A DNA stretch of 64,000 nt from Cytobacillus massiliigabonensis (GCF_900199725.1 NZ_LT904904.1:1917674-1981673), one strand, 5' to 3'; positions 34,489 to 43,190 are shown, counted from the first letter of the stretch. Notes: generated by a model from the sequence alone, not told the origin. Translations and numbers: made by a program.

Positions 34489-34662
34489 GTGAGGGAAATT
34501 GAAGTTTTTATTGACACGGAAGAAATAGCAGAATTTTTCTTTCATGAGCTGACTAAAAGAGGATTTGTGCCTGCTGAAGGAGAAATAGAGGAGCTTGCTG
34601 ATATAACATTTGACTACTTATTACAAAAATGCATTATTGATGAAGAAATTGAAGAGGAATAA
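34489..34662 (+). CDS. yozD: YozD family protein
   Basis: 57 residues from GTG 34489, seven bases after GGGGG. It reads REIEVFIDTEEIAEFFFHEL...EELADITFDYLLQKCIIDEE, nearly the B. subtilis YozD pattern. A small acidic soluble protein of unknown role, often near yodN and yodL. Followed by a terminator. Confidence 0.9.
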   Translation: MREIEVFIDTEEIAEFFFHELTKRGFVPAEGEIEELADITFDYLLQKCIIDEEIEEE

Positions 34663-34666
34663 GGAA

Positions 34667-34696
34667 CAAAATGGCGGGGAAATCTCGTCATTTTTT
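34667..34696 (+). terminator. Terminator after yozD
   Basis: AAATGGCGGG / CTCGTCATTT stem with two G-T pairs and T6. Confidence 0.75.
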
Positions 34697-34723
34697 GCTT
34701 TTAAGAAAAAATAAAAATATTTA

Positions 34724-34750
34724 TGAAACCTTTAACAGAAAACTCTCGTA
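34724..34750 (+). promoter_or_regulatory. ECF (sigma-W type) promoter of spo0M
   Basis: TGAAAC (34724-34729), 17 bp, CGTA (34747-34750). This fits the ECF consensus TGAAAC-N16/17-CGTA. The spo0M ATG follows 46 bp later. Confidence 0.7.
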
Positions 34751-34795
34751 TAATTCATATAAAGAAAAAAAGTGATCACTAGGAGGAGTTTGTAA

Positions 34796-35566
34796 ATGTC
34801 ATTTTTCAATAAGATGTTAGCGAGTGTTGGAATCGGTTCGGCAAAGGTTGATACAAAGCTTGAAAGTGATACTGTTATTCCTGGCGGAGAAATTCGTGGA
34901 GTCGTTGAGATTCAGGGGGGGAATGTAGAACAAAGAATTGATGATATTTATTTAACCTTAAATACTACGTATATTAAGGAAGCAGACGATAAAAAATATA
35001 CAGTTCCTGCACAAATTGATAGATTTCGATTAACAGAATCGTTCATGCTTATGGCAAACGAGAGAAAAGTCATTCCATTTTCATTTATTCTTCCTCCAGA
35101 CACTCCTTTATCGATTGGGAAAACAAAGGTATGGATTGCAACTGGCTTAGATATAAAAAATGCGGTGGATCCAACAGATAAAGACTATCTTCGAGTTGTA
35201 CCTAATCAAATGATGGATTCAGTGTTTCAGGCAATTAATGGATTGGGCTTCAGATTAAGGGAAGCTGAGTGTGAACAAGCACCCCATCGTTTACGCCGCA
35301 GACTTCCGTTTATCCAAGAATTCGAATTCGTTCCAGCATCTGGTCCATTCCGTGGTAGGTTAGATGAATTAGAAATTACTTTTTTCCCTGTTTCAGCCTA
35401 TGACATTGAAATCTTGATGCAGGTGGATCGAAAGGTTCGGGGTTTAAGCAGTTTATTTTCAGAGGCCTTAAATATGGACGAATCAAATATTCGTTTTACA
35501 GTGAACCAAGGAGATATTCCGAACATGCAGCAAAAAATACAATCAATCATTCAGAGTTATTCATAA
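34796..35566 (+). CDS. spo0M: Sporulation-control protein Spo0M
   Basis: 256 residues with AGGAGGAG before the ATG. It begins MSFFNKMLASVGIGSAKVDT and continues with an arrestin-like beta sandwich (VIPGGEIRGVVEIQGG...VPAQIDRFRLTESF), the Spo0M family. In B. subtilis it influences sporulation timing and cell division. Its ECF-type promoter suggests induction by envelope stress. Confidence 0.93.
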   Translation: MSFFNKMLASVGIGSAKVDTKLESDTVIPGGEIRGVVEIQGGNVEQRIDDIYLTLNTTYIKEADDKKYTVPAQIDRFRLTESFMLMANERKVIPFSFILPPDTPLSIGKTKVWIATGLDIKNAVDPTDKDYLRVVPNQMMDSVFQAINGLGFRLREAECEQAPHRLRRRLPFIQEFEFVPASGPFRGRLDELEITFFPVSAYDIEILMQVDRKVRGLSSLFSEALNMDESNIRFTVNQGDIPNMQQKIQSIIQSYS

Positions 35567-35571
35567 GAGTA

Positions 35572-35602
35572 AAAAATAAGCCTGAAAAGGGCTTATTTTT
35601 TT
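35572..35602. terminator. Bidirectional terminator between spo0M and the GDPD gene
   Basis: AAATAAGCC / GGGCTTATTT stem with A and T tracts on either side, between convergent stops. Confidence 0.82.
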
Positions 35603-36443
35603 ATAATTGAAAGATAAGTGTTAGGAGTCTGCTGTTTGATTCTTTACATTCCTCATCTGAGATAATAGCATTTACACCTAATCGCTGCATCATTAAAAAT
35701 TGGTACTGTTTTTTTATTGTCCATGAATAAATATCGAAGCCGTACTGTTTTGCCTGGTGAATAATTGATTTAGAGAGGAGTTGATGATTGACGGATAAGA
35801 ATGAGGCATACTGGCTATAGGTTTCAAAGTGAAGAATATTTAACGGTTTTTCTAAAAGAATTCCTGAGGAAACAGTTGGGGATAATTCATGGAATTTTTT
35901 TATTTCATTAATGTTAAAGGATTGAACTTTTAATGTAGATGGCTTCAAGCCATTATCAACATACTTCATCAAAGTATCTGATAATAATTTAGTTAATTGG
36001 GGCTGATTTTTCGAAGATTTCATTTCAATGAGCAATCCAATTTTGCCGCCAAATTGCTGTAAGACCTCCTCAAGTAATGGAATTCTTTCATTGCTGAATT
36101 CTGGTGAAAACCAGGATCCCGCATCAAGTAATTTAATTTCCTTTATAGTTAAATTCCTGATATAACCGACACCATCGGTTGTTCTTTGTACATCGGCATC
36201 ATGAATGACAACAAGTTGGCTATCCTTGCTTAACTGAACATCAAACTCAATAAAATCAAAGCCAAGATCAACCGCTTTCTGAAAAGCTGCCATTGTATTT
36301 TCTGGCGCATAGAACGATGCCCCCCGATGAGCAATGGATTGGAAGGGCTGAAAAGGCTGAAGAATAAATGATAGTAAGGAAACAATTAAACATAAAAGAA
36401 AAGATAAGAAAAATGGTCTTCTGGCTGATGTAGAAACCCACAA
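35601..36443 (-). CDS. Membrane-anchored glycerophosphodiester phosphodiesterase
   Basis: 280 residues from TTG 36443, seven bases after GGGGGG; the longer open frame upstream is not coding-like. One N-terminal membrane helix (FFLSFLLCLIVSLLSFIL) precedes a GDPD TIM barrel: AHRGASFYAPENT (catalytic His and metal Glu), FIEFDVQLSKDSQLVVIHD (Glu, Asp, second catalytic His). It hydrolyses glycerophosphodiesters to glycerol-3-phosphate, outside the membrane. The upstream segment overlaps yodL on the opposite strand. Confidence 0.9.
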   Translation of the reverse strand: MWVSTSARRPFFLSFLLCLIVSLLSFILQPFQPFQSIAHRGASFYAPENTMAAFQKAVDLGFDFIEFDVQLSKDSQLVVIHDADVQRTTDGVGYIRNLTIKEIKLLDAGSWFSPEFSNERIPLLEEVLQQFGGKIGLLIEMKSSKNQPQLTKLLSDTLMKYVDNGLKPSTLKVQSFNINEIKKFHELSPTVSSGILLEKPLNILHFETYSQYASFLSVNHQLLSKSIIHQAKQYGFDIYSWTIKKQYQFLMMQRLGVNAIISDEECKESNSRLLTLIFQL

Positions 36444-36648
36444 ATAACATCCCCCCAAAGTAGTTAGTTTAGTACTAGTATATGAGAGGAAACCAATAAT
36501 GAAAGCGCTATCAAAAAATAAAATGCATAATCGACAAAAATCGTATGTTTTCTTTGAAGGAAACGACAGGAGTAAAAGCGAAAACGATAATTTATAAAAA
36601 GACAGATGGTTTGATTTCTTGAATGAAGGGATGTAGGAGGGAGACACA

Positions 36649-36957
36649 TTGCTAAAAGAGCTTACGAAGGTAAAAACAAAGCTATTTGATGTGACCATTT
36701 TTCAAACGCCTGAATTTCGGCAAAATAAAGGATATAGACAAGTGTACAGACTCTCAATCGAGGGAGGAGATCATGAGGAGTGCTTATATACCGTGTTTGC
36801 GACATTTAATGTTCCAGATCTCATTCCAAAAGATTTTACAGGTCGTTTTATTGCAACTGGAGATATTTTATTTATTGATGAAGGACGTAAAGGACAGTTT
36901 TATTATCAATTGCAGCCAGGCGGATGGAAAATAATCAATCGTGTACATATCAGATAA
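36649..36957 (+). CDS. yodL: YodL-like protein
   Basis: 102 residues, TTG start eight bases after AGGAGG. It matches the YodL pattern (LFDVTIFQTPEFRQNKGYRQVYRL...GDILFIDEGRKGQFYYQLQPGGWKIINRV). B. subtilis YodL, made during sporulation, interferes with the actin-like protein MreB and cell width. A similar role is likely. The position next to yozD and deoD is conserved. Confidence 0.85.
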   Translation: MLKELTKVKTKLFDVTIFQTPEFRQNKGYRQVYRLSIEGGDHEECLYTVFATFNVPDLIPKDFTGRFIATGDILFIDEGRKGQFYYQLQPGGWKIINRVHIR

Positions 36958-36983
36958 AAGGGAGAGCATGATGCTCTCCTTAT
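36957..36983. terminator. Bidirectional terminator after yodL
   Basis: GGAGAGC / GCTCTCC stem with ATGAT loop; T-rich on the minus side (CTTTTAT) and TTATT on the plus side. It also serves the small minus-strand gene ending at 36980. Confidence 0.7.
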
Positions 36984-37129
36984 TCCGTGTTGGAACCTGG
37001 ATTTCCCTTTCTTCCTCCGGCAGCAGAAAATTCTTTCCCATGTGCTTCCTGCTCAGCGATGATGGCTTCTTTTGGAATATGGTTATTTTTCTTTGGTGAA
37101 TTAATGCGGTTTCGATGTTTTTTTCCCAT
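36980..37129 (-). CDS. Small basic protein (49 aa), unknown, possibly spore-associated
   Basis: Starts MGKKHRNRINSPKKNNH and ends GGRKGNPGSNTE; GGAG lies seven bases before the ATG at 37129. The highly charged, Asn/Lys/Gly-rich and hydrophobic-poor composition resembles minor small acid-soluble spore proteins, but I cannot name a family. Thirteen bases downstream of the next small gene on the same strand, so the two may form a unit. Confidence 0.6.
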   Translation of the reverse strand: MGKKHRNRINSPKKNNHIPKEAIIAEQEAHGKEFSAAGGRKGNPGSNTE

Positions 37130-37141
37130 TATGATTCTCCT

Positions 37142-37270
37142 TTATTTATTGCTTTTTGTCTTTACTGTTTTAGAAGTATGAGGTTCAGTATTTGCTCTTG
37201 ATGTTGGATTTGTCTCATTGGCGTGTTGAACTGCCTGCCTTAATTTCTTGCTCATTTTTTCCTGTGACAT
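37142..37270 (-). CDS. Small basic protein (42 aa), unknown
   Basis: ATG at 37270 with AGGAGG eight bases upstream on the minus strand. The sequence starts MSQEKMSKKLRQAVQHANET and ends in a Thr/Lys-rich tail. Soluble, no cysteine. Upstream partner of the 49-residue protein gene; a longer open frame through this region is an artefact. Size and composition again recall minor spore proteins. Confidence 0.6.
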   Translation of the reverse strand: MSQEKMSKKLRQAVQHANETNPTSRANTEPHTSKTVKTKSNK

Positions 37271-37464
37271 GATTGCAACCTCCTTTGGAAAAGCTATTGA
37301 TAGCTTACCCGTATCCATTAAATTAATGCTTGAACTTAAACGTTTATAGATCAGTGTTATATATGGTATAGTGGGAAAAGGCAGATAAAGTGAAACTTCA
37401 ATCAGCGGGGTCATACAGCCTGTTAATCTGCGATAAAGTCTTATTGAAAAATGGAGGTTACATA

Positions 37465-38172
37465 ATGAGTGTTCATATTGGTGCAAAGGAAAATGAGATT
37501 GCAGAAACGGTCCTCTTACCTGGAGACCCGCTTCGTGCCAAATATATTGCTGAAACATTTTTAGAAAATGCGACTTGCTATAATGAAGTTCGCAATATGT
37601 TTGGGTACACGGGTACATATAAAGGAAAGAAAATCTCTGTACAAGGGACAGGAATGGGTGTTCCTTCGATTTCAATTTATATTAATGAATTAATGAATAG
37701 CTATAATGTACAAAACCTGATTCGAGTTGGTACCTGCGGTGCCATTCAGAAAGATGTAAAAGTAAGAGACGTTATTCTAGCTATGACAGCATCTACTGAT
37801 TCACAAATGAATCGCCTTACATTTGGCGGTGTTGATTTTGCTCCAACGGCAAATTTTGAGCTGTTAAAGAATGCTTACGATGCAGGGATAAAGAAAGGCT
37901 TAAACCTAAAAGTAGGAAATGTATTTACTGCTGATATGTTTTATAATGACAACGCCGAATTAGAAAAATGGGCAAAATATCAAATATTAGCGATTGAAAT
38001 GGAAACAGCCGCTCTTTATACACTTGCTGCAAAGTTCAATAGAAAGGCACTATCTGTTCTTACAGTCAGTGACCATATTTTAACGGGTGAAGAAACAACA
38101 TCTGAAGAAAGACAAACGACTTTCAACGAAATGATTGAAGTGGCACTTGAAGCAGCAATTAAAGAAGCATAA
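37465..38172 (+). CDS. deoD: Purine nucleoside phosphorylase, DeoD type
   Basis: 235 residues from ATG 37465 (GGAGG upstream). Hexameric PNP family: [17 protein letters not shown], the phosphate and purine site [14 protein letters not shown] [14 protein letters not shown], and [14 protein letters not shown] with the ribose-binding Glu. It cleaves purine (deoxy)nucleosides with phosphate. The upstream leader contains a possible hairpin (GCAGAT 37381 / ATCTGC 37426). Confidence 0.95.
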   Translation: MSVHIGAKENEIAETVLLPGDPLRAKYIAETFLENATCYNEVRNMFGYTGTYKGKKISVQGTGMGVPSISIYINELMNSYNVQNLIRVGTCGAIQKDVKVRDVILAMTASTDSQMNRLTFGGVDFAPTANFELLKNAYDAGIKKGLNLKVGNVFTADMFYNDNAELEKWAKYQILAIEMETAALYTLAAKFNRKALSVLTVSDHILTGEETTSEERQTTFNEMIEVALEAAIKEA

Positions 38173-38182
38173 ATGGTTGAGT

Positions 38183-38217
38183 AAACTGGTTCAGCATTGA
38201 GCCAGTTTTATTATTTA
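38183..38217 (+). terminator. Terminator after deoD
   Basis: AAACTGGTTCA / TGAGCCAGTTT stem with GCAT loop and T-rich tail. Confidence 0.85.
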
Positions 38218-38346
38218 TAAAAAATTCAGGTAGTGGTACCTATATAGCATGTTCCGTTTTTTGGATATTATTTAACTCTGAAAATGTTATTTTTTCGTGT
38301 TAAAATAAAATATGCTTACTAGTTTTATAGGGAATAGGTGGAAAAA

Positions 38347-39198
38347 ATGAAAAAAATATTTGTTTTAACGTTAATTTTGAGCTTCCTGCTTACTGGATGC
38401 AGTCAATTAGATCCTATTTTGGAAAAAATACCTTTATTGAATAAAAATAATGAATCTGAAAGTTCTGTAAATGTAATTGATAAAGAAGCAGAAAAAAATA
38501 TAGAAGAAGAGAAAAATCAACCAGTGGAACAAAGTCAGCCTGAAGAAAATGTTCCAACTCTTGAGGCAGCATTTTTTAATGATGTGAAAGTTGTTAATGG
38601 GAAAAATGTTATTCAAAACCCAACAAACTCTATGGTTTTGGTTAATAAGGAATTCAGTCTTCCAGACGGCTATACACCAGAAGACTTAGTGCGTCCAAAT
38701 GTGTTATTTTCATTCGGGAATCAGGATATTGAAAAAGCTTATATGCGAAAAGAGGCAGCTAAGGCACTTGAAACAATGTTTGCAGAAGCAAAAAAACAAG
38801 GGATTCACTTATTTGCTGTTTCCGGTTACCGGTCTTATGACAGGCAAACACAAGTATATAGCGCAGAGATAAATAAATATGGTGCAGAGAAAGCTGCGAA
38901 AGCGGTAGCTGTTCCGGGGACAAGTGAACACCAAACTGGCTTGACAATGGACTTATCCAGTCAAAGTGCGAAATTCGAACTTTCTGAACAATTCGGGGAG
39001 ACTGCTGAAGGGAAATGGATTGCAGCCAATGCCCATCATTACGGCTTTATTCTGCGTTATCCAAAAGGTAAAGAAGGAATAACTGGCTATAAATATGAAC
39101 CGTGGCATTTCAGATTTGTAGGAAAAGAAGCAGCAGCAATCATTTATAAGAATGGCTGGACTTTAGAGGAATATTTCGGAACGGTAAAGAAAATATAA
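38347..39198 (+). CDS. yodJ: D-alanyl-D-alanine carboxypeptidase, VanY family lipoprotein
   Basis: 283 residues from ATG 38347 (AGGTGG upstream). The lipobox is LLTGC. An acidic Glu/Gln linker precedes the VanY zinc peptidase domain: SGYRSYDRQ, the zinc motif SEHQTGLTMDL (His, Asp) and EPWHFRF (catalytic Glu region and third zinc His). It trims the terminal D-Ala from peptidoglycan stem peptides at the outer membrane face. B. subtilis order deoD-yodJ is kept. Confidence 0.92.
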   Translation: MKKIFVLTLILSFLLTGCSQLDPILEKIPLLNKNNESESSVNVIDKEAEKNIEEEKNQPVEQSQPEENVPTLEAAFFNDVKVVNGKNVIQNPTNSMVLVNKEFSLPDGYTPEDLVRPNVLFSFGNQDIEKAYMRKEAAKALETMFAEAKKQGIHLFAVSGYRSYDRQTQVYSAEINKYGAEKAAKAVAVPGTSEHQTGLTMDLSSQSAKFELSEQFGETAEGKWIAANAHHYGFILRYPKGKEGITGYKYEPWHFRFVGKEAAAIIYKNGWTLEEYFGTVKKI

Positions 39199-39283
39199 GA
39201 GATCGCATTTATTTGATTACTTAACTTTGTTAATTCTATCAAAAAAATGGTATTCTATTCATTAAGGATTTTAGGAGTTCTTT

Positions 39284-39337
39284 ATGGAATACGAAAGTGG
39301 TGAAGGTTTTGCAAACAGAGGATTTAAACCAGGATAA
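39284..39337 (+). other. Short 17-codon ORF overlapping the ctpA start
   Basis: ATG at 39284 has the only good ribosome site here (TTAGGAG), reads MEYESGEGFANRG and stops at 39337, out of frame with ctpA. Either a coupling peptide or a sign of a small frame error at the ctpA N-terminus. Confidence 0.4.
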
Positions 39338-40775
39338 ACCAGAAAAACCATCTGGCTTTATCCGAATGAAGAAGTTTCAATTTGTGATTATGCTTTTATT
39401 AGTTGTAATTATTTCTGCTGGGATTACAACTGTTGCATTTTTGATTGGCAGTCAAAAGGCAATTACGAGCAGCGGAGGAGAGCGAAATGAATTTCAAAAG
39501 CTATATGCTGCCTTTGATTCACTTAAAACATCCTATTTTCAGGAAGTGGACGAGGATAAGTTAATTAATGGAGCAATTAACGGGATGGTTGATGCCCTTG
39601 AAGATCCATATTCCGATTATATGAGTGAAGATGAAGCAAAAAACTTTCATCAAAGTATTTCCTCATCATTTGAAGGCATTGGAGCTGAAATTCAAGAAAA
39701 GGAAGGTTCAATTGTCATAGTTTCTCCTATAAAAGGTTCACCGGCTGAAAAAGCAGGACTTAAGCCAAATGACAAGGTGGTTTCAGTAGATGGAAAAAGC
39801 CTGCAAGGCATGAGTTCATCCGAGGCTGTACTTTTAATTAGAGGGGAAAAAGGAACGAAGGTGGAGCTATCCATCATGCGACCAGGAGTAGAAGATGCAA
39901 TTACCGTTCCGATTGTCCGCGATACGATTCCTATTGAGACAGTCTATGGAGAGATGCTGGAAGATGGCATTGCCAAGGTTCAAATTACCTCTTTTTCAGA
40001 TAACACGACAAAAGAGCTAGTTACAAAACTAAATGAACTCCAAGGTCAAGGAATGAAAGGCCTCATTCTTGATTTGAGGCAAAATCCAGGCGGGTTATTA
40101 GAACGAGCAGTTGAAATCTCAAGTTTATTTGTCCCAGAGGGTGAAATTATTTTTCAAATAGAGGACCGCAATGGAAATCGTGTAGAAGAAAAATCAAGAG
40201 GATCCAAAAATCCAAAAATTCCACTTGTAGTCGTTATTGATAAAGGAAGTGCAAGTGCATCAGAGATTCTTGCCGGGGCTGTGAAGGAATCTGCGAATAT
40301 TCCTCTTGTAGGGGAGAAGTCATTTGGTAAGGGAACGGTCCAAAGAGCACAAGACTTTTCTGATGGTTCTAACATGAAATTTACAACAGAAAAATGGTTA
40401 ACTCCGAAAGGCAACTGGATTCATAAGAAAGGGATTACACCTGACTATGAAGTAGCATTGCCTGAGTATGCGACATTGCCTTTCATTAATCCAGATTTGG
40501 AATTAAAGCTTTCAATGTCTTCGAAAGAAGTGAAGGCAGCTCAGCAGATGCTCATTGCTCTTGGCTATAATCCTGGCAGGGAGGATGGTTTCTTCGATGA
40601 GCACACAAAATCGGCTGTTGAAAAGTTCCAATCGGCTGAAAAGCTTAAAGCAGATGGAGTGCTAACGGGTCAATCCACTCTCGTACTTATGGAAAAGTTA
40701 CGAGAAAAGCTTGATAAAGACGATACACAAATCAAAAAAGCCGCTGAAATTCTGAAGCAGGAAATGAGTTCATAG
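39297..40775 (+). CDS. ctpA: Carboxy-terminal processing protease (S41)
   Basis: About 492 residues, taken from GTG 39297, which has no ribosome site of its own. One N-terminal membrane helix (FVIMLLLVVIISAGITTVAF), a PDZ domain (GSPAEKAGLKPNDKVVSVDGKSL), the S41 protease with nucleophile in KGSASASEILAGA and Lys in KSFGKGTV, and a C-terminal peptidoglycan-binding domain (AAQQMLIALGYNPGREDGFFD). It cleaves C-termini of exported or wall-associated proteins. Adjacent to yodJ as in B. subtilis. Confidence 0.9.
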   Translation: MVKVLQTEDLNQDKPEKPSGFIRMKKFQFVIMLLLVVIISAGITTVAFLIGSQKAITSSGGERNEFQKLYAAFDSLKTSYFQEVDEDKLINGAINGMVDALEDPYSDYMSEDEAKNFHQSISSSFEGIGAEIQEKEGSIVIVSPIKGSPAEKAGLKPNDKVVSVDGKSLQGMSSSEAVLLIRGEKGTKVELSIMRPGVEDAITVPIVRDTIPIETVYGEMLEDGIAKVQITSFSDNTTKELVTKLNELQGQGMKGLILDLRQNPGGLLERAVEISSLFVPEGEIIFQIEDRNGNRVEEKSRGSKNPKIPLVVVIDKGSASASEILAGAVKESANIPLVGEKSFGKGTVQRAQDFSDGSNMKFTTEKWLTPKGNWIHKKGITPDYEVALPEYATLPFINPDLELKLSMSSKEVKAAQQMLIALGYNPGREDGFFDEHTKSAVEKFQSAEKLKADGVLTGQSTLVLMEKLREKLDKDDTQIKKAAEILKQEMSS

Positions 40776-40784
40776 TCTTTATAA

Positions 40785-40823
40785 AAAAGCGCTCTCCTAA
40801 TTTTTGGTGAGTGCTTTCTTTTA
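40785..40823 (+). terminator. Terminator after ctpA
   Basis: AAAGCGCTC / GAGTGCTTT stem with one wobble and a 14-base loop, then TCTTTT. Confidence 0.7.
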
Positions 40824-40872
40824 TGCACGGATATTAAAGGTCTAACAATGAGCAAAGCAATGAGGTGTTACT

Positions 40873-41274
40873 TTGAAACAAATTTCACATCTTAATGAAC
40901 AAATAAAACAGGAAATTATAAATATTGAATTGGAATGTGAACGATTAGGTCAAAAGCTGCAATCAGCTAATAAAGAAGATTTTAAAGAGTTAAAGGAAAA
41001 TATTGTCATTGAATTGATTCGCGAGGTAAAAGGGAGACCAGCAACAAGGGATGATATCTTTGAAGAAAACTATGAGTCTTATCTTGAGGTTGGTGTTGAA
41101 AAGGAAGATGTGTATTTTCCAAATGCTTATATTCCCGTCTGGAAATGTAAAAGAGAGATTTTTCATACGATTGGATTATTAATGAGCGATGATTTAAATT
41201 TTCTTGAAAAGAAATTAAGCAAAATTATTACGGAGATGCATGAAGATCATATGAAAGAAAGGGGTTCTATATGA
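40873..41274 (+). CDS. Hypothetical protein upstream of the COG0523 GTPase
   Basis: 133 residues, start TTG with GAGGTG eight bases before. Coiled-coil N-terminus (about 1-45), then a mixed region with FPNAYIPVWKCKREIFHTIG. No domain recognised, no signal peptide. Its TGA overlaps the ATG of the next gene by four bases (ATGA), so it is coupled to the metal-chaperone GTPase and may be a partner of it. Confidence 0.7.
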   Translation: MKQISHLNEQIKQEIINIELECERLGQKLQSANKEDFKELKENIVIELIREVKGRPATRDDIFEENYESYLEVGVEKEDVYFPNAYIPVWKCKREIFHTIGLLMSDDLNFLEKKLSKIITEMHEDHMKERGSI

Positions 41275-42188
41275 ATAAAACAGAAATATATATTTTATCG
41301 GGTTTTTTGGGGAGCGGAAAAACAACTTTACTGAAACAGCTATTAATGGAGGAAAAGAAACAAAGTCGAAAAGTTGCTGTCATGATGAATGAGCTTGGAA
41401 AAGTATCGATTGATTCGGATGCTGTTGATGATGATATCCCTCTCAAAGAATTACTAGATGGCTGTATTTGCTGCACCATTCAAGATAAACTTGAGTCGCA
41501 ATTGCAAGGGCTGCTTGTGCTTGATAAACCAGATGCAATATACATTGAAGCAACAGGAGCGGCTCACCCAGTTGAGGTTTTGGATGCTGTTTTGTCCCCG
41601 CTTTTTGCAGATCGAATAGATGTAAAGGGGATCATCTCCGTTGTCGATGGAATGCGCTGGCTAGAACGGCAATCACTCAGTCCTCAAGTCCAGCAGCTTC
41701 TCATTGAACAAATTCGGCATGCTGATTTAATTTTACTAAATAAAACCGATGAACTGACGGACGGAGAACAATCTAAACTAACGATGGAGATACAAGCTCT
41801 TAATTCTCATGCACTTTCCATTTTAACAACTTTTGCGAAAGTTCCGATCCAGCAAATTAGAAAATTATCTCCAAGTATGAAAACAGATAATGTCCACACA
41901 CATGCAAGTACGGACTTAAAATTAAGCACATTCGTGTACCAGTTTAAGAATTCCATTGATCAAATGGAATTTGAATCCTTTTTAAGAAAGCTTCCAGATA
42001 CGATATACCGAATAAAAGGATATGTAAAATTTCAGTCTTCGGGGTTTCCTAGTCTGTTTCAATATTCCTACGGCATGCCTTTATATATGAAGGAAAATAT
42101 GAATATGCCGCTTAATATGGTTTTTATCGGTGAAAATATTAACTGGAAGCAAATTGAGGAAGAATTGCATTCATTAGAAAATAAATAA
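41271..42188 (+). CDS. COG0523 (CobW/ZagA/YciC-type) metallochaperone GTPase
   Basis: 305 residues. Walker A GFLGSGKTT, metal-binding CxCC motif in GCICCTIQDKL, G3-like ATGAAHP region, G4 NKTD, and a C-terminal CobW_C domain (FVYQFKNSIDQMEFESFLRKLP...IKGYVKFQ). These GTPases deliver zinc or other metals to target enzymes. Lacks a His-rich stretch. Metal not predictable. A terminator follows. Confidence 0.92.
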   Translation: MNKTEIYILSGFLGSGKTTLLKQLLMEEKKQSRKVAVMMNELGKVSIDSDAVDDDIPLKELLDGCICCTIQDKLESQLQGLLVLDKPDAIYIEATGAAHPVEVLDAVLSPLFADRIDVKGIISVVDGMRWLERQSLSPQVQQLLIEQIRHADLILLNKTDELTDGEQSKLTMEIQALNSHALSILTTFAKVPIQQIRKLSPSMKTDNVHTHASTDLKLSTFVYQFKNSIDQMEFESFLRKLPDTIYRIKGYVKFQSSGFPSLFQYSYGMPLYMKENMNMPLNMVFIGENINWKQIEEELHSLENK

Positions 42189-42200
42189 GTTCATTGAGAA

Positions 42201-42233
42201 AACGTGTTCAGTTTAAGCTGAACATGTTTTTTA
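42201..42233 (+). terminator. Terminator after the COG0523 gene
   Basis: AACGTGTTCAG / CTGAACATGTT stem with T6. Confidence 0.85.
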
Positions 42234-42313
42234 ATGAATACAATTTCTCCCTATATGGAAAACTTTTTGAATAGAGGGTTCTCGAAAATAAATAATGAAA
42301 TTGAGTGGGAAAT

Positions 42314-43168
42314 ATGAAGTTCCGTATTGCGGTTATATTAGTGATTGCTGTTTTATTAAATGGTTCAATTATATATGCAGACAAGGACAATGTGAGCATA
42401 CGGATTGAGATGCTCACATGGGAAAAGGTAAATAAAATTCTGCCGAAATATAGTAAGTTTATTGTTATGGATGTGGAGACTGGAGAGAAATTTCAAGTAC
42501 AAAGACGTGCTGGGAGTAATCATGCAGATGTACAGCCATTAACCCCGAAAGATACCAAAATCATGAAGAAAATATATAATGGAAAATGGAGCTGGAAGCG
42601 CAGGGCGATTATTGTTATTAATGGGAACCAATGGATAGCGGCCTCCATGCACGGAATGCCGCATGGGGCAGGTGCACTAAAGAATAATTTTCCAGGGCAT
42701 TTTTGTATACATTTTTATGGGAGCACAACCCATCGGACAAATTTTATGGATTTATCGCATAAATTAATGATCTTAAAATCTGCCGGATCTCTTCAAGAAT
42801 ATTTAAACCATGCTGAGCCATATGAAGTGGTTCGTGCATATATTGCTGGATTGAAACAGCAGGATACTCGAATTGTCACCGCTGCCTCTTTGCAGAAAAT
42901 AAAATGGAAAAAGCTTCTGCAAAATATAGAAAACATAAATTTATCGCGCATGCTCGTGATGCCAAAGGAAGATCTTACAGAAGAATTAAGTCTAGAAATT
43001 CCTGTAGAGATTGATATGGTCGTAAAAAACGCTGGAAGAAGGTCTTTTAAAGGCAAAGTTAATTTAGTCAGATTTTCTCCTTATGGTGCCTGGAAAGTTG
43101 ACAGCATAAAATTTTTAGAGGAAAACAAGTTATTATTCAAAGATAATAAGAAAAGCTTGAGAGGATAA
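42314..43168 (+). CDS. Exported hypothetical protein with GHFCIHF motif
   Basis: About 284 residues from ATG 42314 (GTG 42305 alternative). A signal peptide ends near YADKDN. The conserved-looking core is HGMPHGAGALKNNFPGHFCIHFYGSTTH, with His and Cys arranged somewhat like an L,D-transpeptidase active site but not matching HxxxSxGC. The C-terminal 100 residues look like a stress/NTF2-type domain. Probably an envelope protein; I do not recognise a named family. Confidence 0.75.
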   Translation: MKFRIAVILVIAVLLNGSIIYADKDNVSIRIEMLTWEKVNKILPKYSKFIVMDVETGEKFQVQRRAGSNHADVQPLTPKDTKIMKKIYNGKWSWKRRAIIVINGNQWIAASMHGMPHGAGALKNNFPGHFCIHFYGSTTHRTNFMDLSHKLMILKSAGSLQEYLNHAEPYEVVRAYIAGLKQQDTRIVTAASLQKIKWKKLLQNIENINLSRMLVMPKEDLTEELSLEIPVEIDMVVKNAGRRSFKGKVNLVRFSPYGAWKVDSIKFLEENKLLFKDNKKSLRG

Positions 43169-43190
43169 TCTCTCAAGCTTTAATTTTTTT
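43152..43190. terminator. Bidirectional terminator
   Basis: AAGCTTGAGAG / CTCTCAAGCTT perfect 11-bp stem, A and T tracts outside, between convergent genes. Confidence 0.88.
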
